Part shown: positions 11,169 to 22,612 of the stretch, piece by piece
Numbering within the stretch: position 1 is the stretch's first letter
How the letters are laid out: every line of letters starts with the position of its first letter
NCBI GenBank assembly: GCA_020465985.1
Contig: JAANYP010003768.1
Coordinates: 36,667-100,666 of the forward strand
Reading direction: 5' to 3'
Length of the DNA: 64,000 nucleotides
DNA from: Centrapalus pauciflorus
Taxonomy: Eukaryota; Streptophyta; Magnoliopsida; Asterales; Asteraceae
Made by a program: the position numbers and the translations under genes
Notes under the pieces: generated by a model
The model's database searches: none
Told to the model about the DNA's origin: nothing
What the model saw: the letters and a program-made list of their open reading frames with translations, nothing else

Positions 11169-12951
11169 CAACAATTGTTTACGCCCTGGACATAATGAGC
11201 ATGCATGTACGCATCCGTTCAGCATGATTTACCCGAGTGCAGAGCATCATCCGCGATTGCAGCAACAACAATACCGACCCCAGCAACAACATCAACATCA
11301 ACAGCAAAGACAAAATCAACCGGCCCGGCATAGCACATCGCGAGGAGGTTCTAGTCGCCGTAACGAGCCAGCTCGGAGTCAGAATCGCGCATTCCAAATC
11401 ACGGCTGAGCAAGCAAAGGAAATACCAGATGTGGTATCTGGTACGTTTCTTGTTAACTCTATCCCTGCTAGAGTTATTTTCGATTCAGGAGCCAATCGCT
11501 CTTTTATATCAAGTGCATTTGCATCTAAGCTTGGAATTACTCCGGCAACTCTGCCTGTTATATTTGATATCGAAACGGCCAGTAACGTGTGCGTGTCCAC
11601 CGATAAAATTTACCGCGACTGCATAATTCTGTTAGATAATTGCACGTTCCAACTTGACCTCATTCCTATGGACTTTCACGAATTCGACGTCATCGTCGGT
11701 ATGGATTGGCTTGATCATCATGACGCCAACATTGTCTGCAAAAAGAAGTTGATATAGCTCACTACACCGGATGGCCGCAGTATCTGCATCTATGGTGACA
11801 GAAAGAAAGGTGAATTATGTTTAATTTCTGTAGTCAAAGCTAGGAAACATATAGCTAAGGGTTGCGTGTCATACTTAGCATATGCAATAGATGCTAAGTC
11901 TGAAAAGAAAACTTTAGCCGAGGTACCGATAGCCTCTGAATTTCCAGATGTCTTTCCCGAGGACATCTCTGGACTTCCACCAGACCGTCAGGTGGAGTTC
12001 AGAATTGATTTAGTGCCCGGCGCGGCACCAATTGCTCGAGCCCCGTATAGACTTGCACCTGCTGAGATGCAAGAAATGATGAAGCAATTGCAAGAATTGC
12101 TTGACAAGGGACTCATACGACCAAGTTCATCTCCCTGGGGAGCTCCTGTTTTATTCGTTAAGAAGAAAGATGGGACTCTCCGGATGTGCATTGATTATAG
12201 GGAGTTGAACAAGGTAACAATAAAGAACAAATATCCATTGCCCAGAATAGACGATCTTTTCGACCAGCTTCAGGGAGCCAGTTACTTCTCAAAGATCGAT
12301 CTTAGATCTGGGTATCATCAGCTCAAAGTTCATGAAGAAGACGTCCCTAAAACGGCTTTCCGTACCAGATATGGGCATTACGAGTTTCTTGTTATGCCCT
12401 TTGGCCTTACAAACGCTCCTGCGGCGTTCATGGATCTGATGAACCGCGTTTGTAGACCAATGCTCGATAAGTCTGTTATCGTCTTTATAGACGATATTCT
12501 CATCTACTCGAAAACTGAAGCTGAGCATGCTGTGCATCTTAGAGAGCTGCTAGAGTTGCTGCGCAAGGAGCGACTTTACGCCAAGTTCTCTAAATGCGAA
12601 TTTTGGTTGCGACAGGTGCTTGCAATCTCGATTTATTTATTTTTAAGCTTATCTTTTCTTAAATTTCATGCTCAGCGTTAACTTGCAAATCTTGTATCTT
12701 ATCAGATACAATTCCTTGGTCATGTGATATCTGGTGAAGGAATCTCTGTGGATCCTTCTAAGATAGAAGCCATTCAAAATTGGGAAGCTCCCAAATCAGC
12801 TACCGAGATCCGAAGTTTCTTGGGATTGGCGGGTTACTACCGTCGATTCATTAAGGACTTCTCAAAACTAGCCATGCCTCTTACATCTCTTACTCGCAAG
12901 AATGTTCCCTTTATTTGGGAAGAAGCTCAAGAGACCGCTTCCGAACTTTAA
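11169..12951 (+). pseudogene. pol: gypsy-1 zinc knuckle, protease and reverse transcriptase
   Basis: In one frame from 11170: the end of a zinc knuckle (NNCLRPGHNEHAC), a Q/H-rich linker, aspartic protease with intact FDSGANRSFIS (~11479), then a TAG at 11755 replacing an expected CAG. Reverse transcriptase follows: FPEDISGLPPDRQVEF (~11956), VLFVKKKDGTLRMCIDYREL, YHQLKVHEED, FGLTNAPAAF and the catalytic VFIDDILIY (~12481). RT is interrupted at 12616 by a 90-bp GT-AG segment and resumes in the same frame at 12706 (IQFLGHVISGEG). A single-base frameshift near 12940 ends the frame. The RT style is Tekay/Del-like. Confidence 0.92.
12616..12705 (+). other. Putative phase-0 GT-AG intron in gypsy-1 RT
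   Basis: The upstream exon ends with CAG (RQ) at 12615 and the downstream one starts ATACAATTCCTTGG at 12706. Removing 12616-12705 restores the continuous RT motif FWLRQ-IQFLGHV. The 90 bp start GTGCTT and end CTTATCAG, are T-rich, contain GTTAAC as a possible branch point, and carry an in-frame TAA (12679). Length, base bias and phase fit a short plant intron. A chance small insertion is the alternative. Confidence 0.6.
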
Positions 12952-14837
12952 AACAGAAACTCACCGAAGCGCCTATTCTGGCCTTACCCGAAGGTAATGA
13001 AGACTTTGTAGTCTTCAGCGATGCTTCATATCAAGGGCTTGGGTGTGTTTTGATGCAAAGAGGCAGAGTCATAGCATATGCTTCTCGCCAACTTAAGGAT
13101 CATGAAAAGAGTCATCCGACTCATGACCTTGAACTTGCTGCTGTGACTTTTGCGTTAAAAACATGGCGGCATTATCTCTACGGCACCAAATGTCAGCTAT
13201 ATACAGATCACAAGAGTCTTAAATACATTTTCAACCAGAAGGAGCTCAACATGCGCCAGCGACGCTCCATGGAACTCATCAAAGACTATGACTGTGAGAT
13301 TCTGTATCACCCTGGCAAAGCGAATGTGGTGGCCGACGCATTGAGTCGTAAATCCTACTCTGCTAAATGTCTCTATACCTTGACTCATACTTCGTTTTCA
13401 TCAACTTTGATCGATGAAATTCTCGTTGCTCAAGCCGAAGCCCTAAAAGGGGAAAACCTCAACTCTGAGGATATGAAAGGTCAACTTCAGTTCTTAACCG
13501 ATAGCCCTCGTGGCTTGAAGCTATTCAAAAATCGTGTCTGGGTTCCGAAATTTGGTAATGTTCGACAGAAAATTCTTTCGGAAGCCCACTGTTCTAACTT
13601 CTCGGTACATCCTGGCAGCACCAAGATGTACAACGATCTAAAAGCCGAATATTGGTGGCCCGGTATGAAAAGAGACGTAGGCCAATATGTCGATAATTGT
13701 GTTACTTGCCGATTGGTCAAAGCGGAGCATCAGCAGCCTTATGGCAGTCTACAGCCTCTACCGATTCCCGAGTGGAAGTTCGATCACATAACGATGGACT
13801 TTGTGACGAAGTTGCCGACTACACGAAGACAGCACGATGAAATATGGGTTATCGTGGATCGCCTAACCAAAGTCACACATTTCATTCCGATTCGCGAAAA
13901 CTATTCACTTGAGAAACTAGCCAAGTTGTATATAGACGAGATCGTTACACGACACGGAGTGCCACTGTCAATTGTTTCGGATCGCGACAGTCGGTTCACT
14001 TCGAGATTCTGGAGTGCACTACAAGATGGATTAGGCACTAAAATCAGAATGAGCACAGTGTATCATCCGCAGCCTGATGGCCAAAGCGAGCGCACAATTC
14101 TTACACTCGAAGACATGCTGCGAGCATGTGTACTAGAGTTTAGCGGTAGTTGGGACGACCACTTGCCGTTAGCAGAGTTTTCTTATAACAATAGTTACCA
14201 CTCATCCATCAAAGCCGCACCTTTCGAAGCCTTATACGGACGCAAGTGCCGAACTCCTACGTGTTGGCATGAAGCCGGTGAAGCACCAATCGCCGGTCCC
14301 GAGCTACTTCAGCAGACTAATGAAAAGATCAGAATTATTCGCCAACGCTTAGAAACTGCTCAATCTCGACAGAAATCGTATCACGACCGACGCCATAAAC
14401 CTTTAGAATTCCAGAAGGACGACTATGTTGTATTAAAAGTCTCGCCGATGAAAGGTGTGTTCAGATTCGGCAAGCGTGGCAAGTTAGCACCACGATTCGT
14501 TGGTCCTTTCAAGATCACCGAGCGTGTTGGAACTCAATCTTATCTGTTGGACTTGCCAAGCGAACTGTCCAACATACACCCCGTGTTTCACGTTTCGCAG
14601 CTTAGGAAGTGCAAAGAAGATGACAGAGAAAAGTGGGCCGATCATCTAACTTACAAGATTAATGAAAAGCTGCAATGTGATGAGCCTGAAGTTATTCTAG
14701 AAACAAAGATGAAGAAGTTGAGGAATCGAGAGGTAGCAATGGTGTTGGTGCAGTGGAGGACTTCTCACGGAATTTCTCAGACCTGGGAATCTGAGGAAGA
14801 CATGAGAGTTCGATATCCGCATCTGTTCGAGTCTTAG
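12940..14837 (+). pseudogene. pol: gypsy-1 RNase H, integrase and chromodomain-like tail
   Basis: Open to TAG at 14835 in the frame after the 12940 shift. RNase H: VVFSDASYQGLGCVLMQ, SHPTHDLELAAV, YTDHKSLKYIF, NVVADALSRK. Integrase HHCC: HCSNFSVHPGSTKMY...CVTCRLVK; catalytic core with D (ITMDFVTKLP), D (IVSDRDSRFTS) and E (QPDGQSERTI). GPFKITERVGTQ and IHPVFHVSQLRK follow. The last ~50 residues (ILETKMKKLRNREV, VLVQWRTSHG, TWESEEDMRVRYP) resemble a chromodomain. It encodes the enzymes that copy and integrate the element. Only the upstream frameshift disables it visibly. Confidence 0.92.
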
Positions 14838-14876
14838 GTACTTCGAGGACGAAGTGCAAGCGTGGTGGGCTCATAC

Positions 14877-16732
14877 TATAACACCTTGCCTTTTATTTGC
14901 ATTTTTATTTTTAAGTATTTTGAGCAATTTGCGTAAAATGATGTAATTTTCGAGATTTAGTATAAATAGGAGTTGGGGGCTCCATTTTCTCACTTTTGCA
15001 AAAAACCGTCTAGCATTTCCAGAGCTCCTCTCTCTAGAATTGAACTTCTCTCTAGCTTTTCTCCCAAACCGACCGGCCAAATCTCGTGTTCTATACGTTA
15101 ACGGAAAGATCTCGAAGAGTACTACGTGAATCTCCTATTGCATGTACGATTTCATACGGATTTGAGGTAAGAAATGTCATTTTCGACTTCTGCATTTTCG
15201 GTTTGAAGTACAAAATTCGAGTTTATTATTTTTAGGCAATTTAAAGCTAATTTCGTATGAATTTTAGCTAGAATATGATAGATAATGTATAATATAACTA
15301 AACCGAGGCTTATTACTTAGATTATTTGTGGATTTGAGGCTTGAAAATGCATGTTTAAAGCTGTAGTTTATGAACAAACTCGAGTATGTATAGAACAGAC
15401 TCGAAATGCCAAGAACAGAATCGAATAGAGCTAGATTCGAGATATGGGTCTCGAATCTATCCTCAGATTCGAATGAGGTTCGAATCTAACCCCTCCCCTG
15501 TTCGAGTCTGGCTTCGAATCTAACCTAGTTCGAGTCTGGCTTCGAGTTTGTTACTCAGATTCGAATCTGACTTCGAATCTGATGCTTAGATTCGAATCTA
15601 ACCCCTAAATTTCGAATCTAATTGATAAAATTTACGAACAACGCATAAATTAGCAAAATAAATAGCAAAATATTTAGCTAGAAGTTATGGCTTAGAGATG
15701 TTGGAATATTGAGCTAGCAATATTAATTTAGCACATGTTCTGTAATATTAAACTTCAGATATTATACATAAGCTGTTTAGCCCAGCTGCGAGTCAAAGCC
15801 AGTGCCAGAATATATATATTGAGCCTAGATAAGCAAGTGCAAGCGTTATAAAGCAATTTAAAGCGTAAATAAGCCCGAGCAAGTATTTCAGAGCGTTTCA
15901 AAGCATTTTCAGTACAGTGAGTAACAGTTATTCTTGTTTACATGTTTTATATGAAATTGAGACATAAATTGCTTCTATGTGACTTCTTTGGAATTCAATA
16001 GACTTTTGTGAGTGAAGGCGAACACTGTGGTACAGGTGATGCCCAGCTTAGCCGGATCTTACATTTGATCTATTAATATGCATATTTATCTGCTATCTGT
16101 TTATTGTTCTGCATACTATACAGCAAGCCTTGTTTTAGCGTTTCTTTGTGCATCTCATAAGCATTATATTAGCGAGCAAGCAATTCTGATGTTCACCACT
16201 ATCCCTTGAGCATTATGCGGGTAGCTAGCCCCGCATCACAGATTGATCATCTGTCAGCGGTAAACCCATAGTGGTGGCATCTCCGTTCTGCGTGAAATGT
16301 CTCAATTGTGCAGCGTTCTTTCTGGGTATTAAGCAAATGAGCAAGCAAGCAAGCAAGCATAACAGCCTTTATAGGCATTTTCGCCTCATATTTTACATGC
16401 ATTCTTGAATATCTGTTTACTCACTAAGCATTAGCTTACAGTTGCTATTCACAATTTTTACAGGAAAAGGTAAAGAACAAGCTGGACCTTCTGCTTAGGT
16501 CTATTATCTGATCTGCCCAGAGGACTTAGCTCATTTTCAGCTTGTGGTATAGCTTTATGATGCCTTGGGTTTTGGGTAGCTGCTTTTATTTATGTTATGA
16601 TGTTTTTAGCTACTTAGTACTGTAACCTTGAAGCATTTGTAGTGCAAGACTTATTGTAATGTTTTATTTAGCTTTATGCATTTATTGTTATTCCTGGGAT
16701 AAGCAAGCGTGTTTTAAAGCAAGGATGTGACA
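14877..16732 (+). mobile_element. gypsy-1 3' LTR
   Basis: Direct repeat of 8020-9894. The polypurine tract before it is weak (GCGTGGTGGGCTC, ~14860). TTCGAATCT-type motifs cluster at ~15370-15640, with several gained or lost relative to the 5' LTR. The base after the end (AGGTA...) does not match a 5-bp duplication of the left flank (GGAGCT). Confidence 0.92.
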
Positions 16733-17821
16733 AGGTATTGTCAAAAGATTTGACAGTTAGGACTCGGTTTAAAATATGACATGCGGTATTCACTGCCTCC
16801 CCCCAAAACATGGTAGGAAGCTTTGAATCCGAAAGCATAGTCCTAGCTGCCTCAATCAGTGTCCTGTTTTTACGTTCGGCCACCCCATTTTGTTGAGGCT
16901 CATATGGTGCACTAAATTGATGCACTATGCCCTTTGAGAGGCAATATACACCAATTACAGTGTTTTTGAACTCAGTTCCGTTATCACTACGAATCCTTTT
17001 AACCCGTGTTCCATAGGAATTCTCCACTTAATCTAAGAACCCGATGAGCTTGGAAGCCGTCTCGTCCTTTGTACCTAGAAAGAAAACCCAAGAAAATCGT
17101 GAGTAATCGTCAGTGATAACCAAACAATACCAACTACCTCCTATACTCCTTTTGTTGATTGGTCCGAAAAGATCCATGTGCAACAAATCGAATGTAGAAG
17201 TTATGGAGTTCTGCGTCTTGGACTTGTGTGTCTTGTTATGTTGTTTTCCTTTCTTCCATGGTAGACACTTGTCCTCGAACTGAAAACTCTTCATAGGCAC
17301 ACCTTGAACCAATCCATTTTTCGTTATGTAGTTCCATTTTCTTAGGTGCAAGTGTGCCATGCGTCTGTGCCACAACACTGATTCCATCTCCGAAGCTTTG
17401 GATAACAGACAGATTGGCCCCATCGAAGTCTCCGGCTTGTTCATATCAAGCATGTACAAGTCATTCTTCCTTGGTGCCCGCATCAATACCCATTTTTCAG
17501 GAATCTTGAATCCCGGTTTTAGCACTAACGCTTCAGTGTCAGTGAACAACACTGAATTCTTCTTGTCACAGATTTGAGATACACTAATGAGATTGTGAAC
17601 CAGTTATCAACGTGATAAACTTCGTCCAACTTGATCGTCCCATAAGTGACCACTCCGGTACCCGTGATGTTTCCTCCTTTATTTCCCGCGAATGATACAA
17701 ATCCCCGATTCCCACCCTTGAAGTCTGTAAGGAGACTTCTTTCCCCTGTCATGTGCCTGGAGTAGCCACTGTCGACGAACCATTTGTTGTTTGGACCTGT
17801 GGTAACATGAAAGAAAATAGG
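16733..17821 (-). pseudogene. pol: copia-F copy 1: protease and integrase, truncated
   Basis: Minus strand. Protease: the active-site region near 17770 and FAGNKGGNITGTGVV. The GAG-pre-integrase zinc region carries WHRRMAHLHLRKWNYI. The integrase core is DLLHMDLFGP, IRSDNGTEFKN (~16980) and QQNGVAERKNRTLIEAARTM (~16860). The frame breaks near 17590 and at 17028. Sequence stops at 16733 within NTACHILNRVLTVKS, where the gypsy-1 LTR begins, so RT, RNase H and the 3' LTR are gone. A 9-bp deletion near 17800, relative to copy 2, removes the splice acceptor and the first pol codons. Confidence 0.9.
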
Positions 17822-19148
17822 TTAGTTATCACGGGGAACCCAAGCCATAACTGACTTGGTTATACCATTCTCGTCCACATACTTAAACTCTTTCAAATAC
17901 CCATCTCGCCTTTCAGGTGACTTGGGTCGTTGAACATGAGTTTGTTGTGGTGCCGAGTGATGTAAATTCACTCTTTGCCTTTGAGTAGGCATTTGTTGTG
18001 GAGCTCTTGAATAATTCCGATTGTATTGCATTTCAGATTGTGACCCCTGAGCTCTTACCGATTTGTGATGCCTAACAGGAGTCTGTGACCTAACCAGAGT
18101 GTATGCTCTGCTAGGTGTTGTGCTCCTATATTGTAGTTGAGGTCCAGACCTAGATTGATTTACGACTCGATTCGGTGAATTAGTCCTAACCACTTCTTTT
18201 GGTCCAACCTTTACTGGTATTTGTTTCACAACTTGTTTTGGTGCGGCCTGCACAGTTTTCTCGGTAGTATGAGAACTACTAGTGCTCGCCACACTTGTTG
18301 AGGGCTTAACTGGTGTTGGCTTCCCTGTCTTAGGTGTAACTTCAGTTTTCCTAAGCGGAAAGTTAGAAGCAACATGCCCTTTTTCATTACATCTAAAGTA
18401 GGACATCTTGTCTATGGACTTTTTGTGTGTGCCCTTAGACTTAGGTTAGGTGTCTCACTAGTGTCTTGGTCTGGCTGAGCATCTATTTTGACTGGTTCAT
18501 CGTCCTGATCATTAGAATCAATTTTATGTTTTTCTGCAGGTGTTTCACTGGAGGAAGACACAAATTTGACTTTCTTAACCTTGACGGTTGTATCAGTCAC
18601 CTTAGGTGTATTTTCTTTTATAGGCTCAGATAAAGGTGTAGGTATGTCCTTTAAGTCTACTGATTTATCAGTTTTCTCCTGAGGTTGAGGCACGTAGTTT
18701 GCATTAAAAGGAGGAGGAATTTCTTGAAATCCTAGACCTACAGGCTTTTTAGATTGGCGTTGAGCATCTAAAACTTTACCTAGGTTAAGACTTGAATTCC
18801 TAAACTTTTCTAACTTACTATTAGCCTCTGCTACCTTCACCTTTGTTTCAGCTAGCTCTACTTCTTTGGTCTTAATATCTTTGGTCAAAGCCTCTACATG
18901 CTCATACATCAGTTCTAGTCTAACGCACTGCTCACTCAGCTTGTCTTTTAGAACTATGACATCTTGTGCATCAGCTTTAAACTTGTCCTTAAGATCTTGC
19001 TTAATGTCATTCAGGCTAGCGTTATCAGATTTTAAAGACTCATTTGAGCAGATATGTTCTTATGTGATTCTAAGACTAGATTCGACCTATCATTAGAAGT
19101 AACACATAACACACATAATTTATGAAAAAGAGAGTAATTCAGACTAAC
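17822..19148 (-). pseudogene. copia-F copy 1: retained-intron ORF with coiled coil and second zinc knuckle
   Basis: Minus strand, beginning at the donor GTTAGTCT (19148 downwards). The gag frame runs straight on (TK-VSLNYSLFHKL, then VLESHKNISAQMSL) and into a Lys/Glu-rich helical stretch with coiled-coil character (LKDKLSEQCVRLELMYEHVE, AETKVKVAEANSKLEKF). A P/T/K-rich linker follows, then the knuckle YFRCNEKGHVASN, in which first and last Cys are mutated, a basic S/P/Q/R-rich tail and MAWVPRDN-stop at 17822. Two one-base frame errors (near 19035 and 18411) break it. The same segment is partly present in copy 2 and precisely missing from copy 3, so I read it as an intron that also codes for an extended Gag end. 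Confidence 0.8.
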
Positions 19149-20678
19149 CTTTGTGTTATCGGATTCCACGTTGGCCATTTGAGCGGCAAACTCCAGAAGC
19201 GTCTGATCATTCGTCTTCTCCACCCACATCGGACTGCTGTCCCTTGTGGTCTGCTCTTCCCCTTAACATCCATTCTCCGTGACTTCAGCCATAAAAGCGC
19301 GAGCATTTGATTCCGGATGTGAGCTCCAGTCGTAGGTACCATCTAGCTGCCTGTCTGATGTGACATTTGATAGTAGACCAGCTAGATTGGCTTGACCGGC
19401 AGTTGAACTCGGAAGGTATCGTTGTTGAGATTGATTCTGAAACTGTCCATGATGTTGATTCTGCCCTTGGTAATTATCTACCTTTAGTCTCTGATATTCT
19501 CTGGCGAAGTGTCCCAGACCTTGACAATTGTAGCATTTGACTTTGGACTTATCAAAGCCAATCCCCTTGTTATTCATAGTCAGATTCCTTCCAGTTCGTT
19601 TGATGAATCTTTTAACCCGTTGGGTTACCATGGCCAGTTGCCATTTAAGATCCATCTCCTCAAGATCGTCAGGGTCGACCTGATCATAGTCTTCATCCCA
19701 GAGAGCAGGATCGTTTATTTTCCCCTGAACGCAGTTCCCGTATGCAACCACAAATGAAGCAAGCAAGTTCAAATGTTCTTCGGCTGATTTTGCGCTCATG
19801 GGCATCTTAGAATAACCCTGAGATGTTGATGCCTGTGGTGCTTGAGGCTGTTGTTCTTCCGATCATCCTAATCCTAAGAACGCTCTGTTCAGTGTGTCAT
19901 CAGTCTCTGCTGGTGACGACGTTTCTCCTGTGAAAAACGCTGTAGCAGACTTCATATCAGCTGTCGCTTAAGGTTTTGTTGATTTTCCAAAATACATCGC
20001 TGGATTCTAGACTTGTTCGTAATCCGTTTCGGCCTTCAGTAGCTCGAAATGATATGCTCGCAACGTTCCCACAATATCCTCCGATGATTGGGTATAATAC
20101 TACTTGTCTTCATTAAGCTTAATCATTGCCACATACATCGCCCACTTGGCTTGTAAGGCATCAAGAAGCTTATTGTTCTTCTCAGTGTCATTATACTCAA
20201 TCCCGTGACTTTCAAGCTCTGTCAATAGATGATAAAAGCGGGTGATGGTGTCATCCAGCTGTTCATCCTTCAGAGATTTGAAAATAGCAAACTGTTGTTT
20301 CAACAACTCCATTCGCTTCCTTCGAACCCTCGGATTACCCTCACACCTCTTTTCCAGCGACTCCCAAAGTTCCTTAGATGTCTTTTGAGTGCGGAATGTG
20401 TGTAGTATATCCTGAGGCAACGCCATTCGAATTATCGAGAAAGCTCTGTTCTCGGCTTCATAAAGTTTCTTATCAACTTCCTTCATCATCTGATATGATA
20501 AGACTCTCTGACGGCCTTCGACTTCTGAAATTGGTGGAATGTATCCTTCGTCAATACATACCCACATGCGCATATCGTTGAAATGCACAAAATCGGCAAA
20601 CCGATCTTTCCACCAATAGTAATCTTCCAGTTTCATCAGCTTAGGCGGAGTATTTGCCTTCCCGACCTCATGATCCAT
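19149..20678 (-). pseudogene. gag: copia-F copy 1: gag exon, broken
   Basis: Minus strand from MDHEVGKANTPPKLM. Gag (UBN2-type) features: LEDYYWWKDRFADF, FRTQKTSKELWESLEKRCEG, DTITRFYHLLTELESHGIEY. The first zinc knuckle is CYNCQGLGHFAREY, with the last Cys changed to Tyr. Stops lie near 20100, ~20010 and ~19860; some look like CAG to TAG or CGA to TGA. The exon ends ...MANVESDNTK at 19149, one base before the donor. Copies 3 and 4 show the intact form. Confidence 0.88.
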
Positions 20679-21326
20679 TTCTAGAAACTTAATAAATATA
20701 ATTAATAAATTTAATTCGAAACTAATTTAATTTAATTCTTTCGACTTAAGATAGATTCGAATATAATTAATTTCAAATCTGTTTGGGATTAAATTCTATT
20801 AAGTTTGATAATTCAATTAAATTCGAAGATGATGACAGATTCGAAAGTCCCTAAACTCGAAGGTCAAGCAATCTCGAATACCCAGTAGTTTCGAAGTACC
20901 CCTGTTCGACTATAGTCTAAACTCGAAGCAAACTCGAATGACAGTAAACTCGAGACTCCTATTCGACTCTAGCACAAACTCGAAGTAAACTCGAAACACA
21001 CTTTATAAAACTCGAGAGGAGTGGATTTTGGTTAGACTCGAGACTAAGAATAACCCTAATTACTCCTAACAGATTCGAGCGCCGCAAACTCGAAAAACGG
21101 CTAATACTTTGATTTCTTAACGTTTTGCAGATTAAATCAATATTTTTACAACGAAAAATATTGATTTCGATCACAAACGTGAAAAACCCAAAGTAGTTCC
21201 CGGATGACTATTTGCTAAGCTCGAAGATCACGAAAAACACGAAGATGAGAGAAAAACCGTCCAAAAGCGTCAAGAAACCTAGGATGTCACTAGATGAACA
21301 CGAAGAACACCAAGAACATCCCGTAG
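20679..21326 (-). other. copia-F copy 1 leader with TTCGAA motif array
   Basis: Non-coding stretch between gag and primer site. About a dozen TTCGAA, TTCGAG or CTCGAA words lie at 20750-21090, spaced irregularly. The end near gag is AT-rich with TTAATT repeats. Confidence 0.7.
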
Positions 21327-21338
21327 TCTCTGATACCA
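21327..21338 (-). other. copia-F copy 1 primer binding site
   Basis: Reverse complement reads TGGTATCAGAGA, two bases from the LTR end. It matches the initiator-Met primer except at the last base. Confidence 0.85.
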
Positions 21339-21340
21339 CT

Positions 21341-22006
21341 TGTAAGGTCTACCTAACACAGATCTATCTAGACGCGGAACCGTCAACGAGTGCGGAGTCC
21401 TCGTTAACGGGTAGACGGTAACAACACTCACCAGGAACACGGAGACTATCAATAGGCTGCACGAACTACAACGGACGCACCTACGAATTGATTCTCCCCG
21501 AAACAATGCTAACACTGATGATAAACTCGAAATCGCCTTTTGCTTAATCACTCTCGAATTCTGCAAAAAGTCTGATAATATTTCGAGTCTATCCCTAATT
21601 ATAGAGGCCAATTCGAGTCTGTCATGGGCCACACTCGAATCTGGCCCAAGGCCCATTCGAGTTTGTCCTCACTGACACTCTCGAATCTGCCTACTGAGGA
21701 ACATTCGAATCTAACTAGGATCAAATTCGAATCTGACATAGATTCGAATCCCAATCCTTATAGAATTTGAATCTAACTAACTTGTATATGAAACTTATGT
21801 TTTTAAGTTATGATTGATTTTATCTTTGATCTATATGTTTGAACTTCTTGTAATACGTTACATCAAGTTCAAACAAACAATCAATAACTGTCAAACATAT
21901 ATAAACATATATATCAAGCACTCGTTAAATCTCAATACTTTAAATATTACTTAAACCAAAATGTTCGATCACTTAGACTGCTATCGTCACACAGGGTGTA
22001 CCAACA
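21341..22006 (-). mobile_element. copia-F copy 1 5' LTR
   Basis: Reverse orientation of the LTRs at 35753-36413 and 61241-61884: it begins (minus) TGTTGGTACACCCTG at 22006 and ends GGTAGACCTTACA at 21341. Length 666 bp. TTCGAATCT-type motifs lie at 21540-21770. It abuts copy 2 in mid-ORF, so copy 1 inserted into copy 2 or was joined to it. Confidence 0.9.
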
Positions 22007-22612
22007 AAATGTCTTGTTTTAGATGTCATGAAAAGGGACATGTTGCTTCTAGTTGTCTACATAGGATGGTAGACTCTACACCTAAAATTGGAAAGCCGGA
22101 AGAACATAAACCTTCTCCAAGTGTAGCAAGCACAAGTGGCTCTCATAACACAGAGAAAATTGTGCAAGCCACACCAAAAAGTGTTGTGAAACAAACACCT
22201 GTGTCAGGTTGACCCAATGATGTGGTTAGGACTAATTCACCGAATAGAGTCCATAATCAAAATAGGTCAGGACCTCAACAAAATTATAGGAGTACTACAC
22301 CTAGAAGAGCTTACACTCTGGTTAGGTCAGACACTCCTGTAAGACATCAAACACCCGGTAGAGCTCAGGGATATCACTCGGAAGTGCCTTACAATCGAAA
22401 TTATTCAAGAGCTCCACAGCAAATGCCTACACAAAGGCCGAGAGTGAACTTAAATCACTCTGCACCACAACAGGCTCTAAATCAAACACCCAAGTCACCT
22501 GAGGAGAGATGGATATTTGAAAGAGTTCAAGTATATGGACGAGAATGATATTACCAAGTCAGTCATGGCTTGGGTACCCCGTGATAACTAACCTCTTTTC
22601 TTTCTTGTGCAG
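22007..22612 (+). pseudogene. copia-F copy 2: end of retained-intron ORF and splice acceptor
   Basis: Starts at MSCFRCHEKGHVASSC (22009), an intact CX2CX4HX4C zinc knuckle homologous to copy 1. The S/P/Q/R-rich tail follows, with TGA at 22210 and a frame error near 22510. The stop GATAACTAA (22583-22591) corresponds to ...PRDN-stop of copy 1. Directly after comes a pyrimidine tract and acceptor TTTCTTTCTTGTGCAG ending at 22612, followed by the pol exon GAGATAACTAC. Confidence 0.85.

Noticed and set aside
10766..11227. Frames crossing the N gap
   Set aside because: Unknown residues; real coding evidence exists only on either side.
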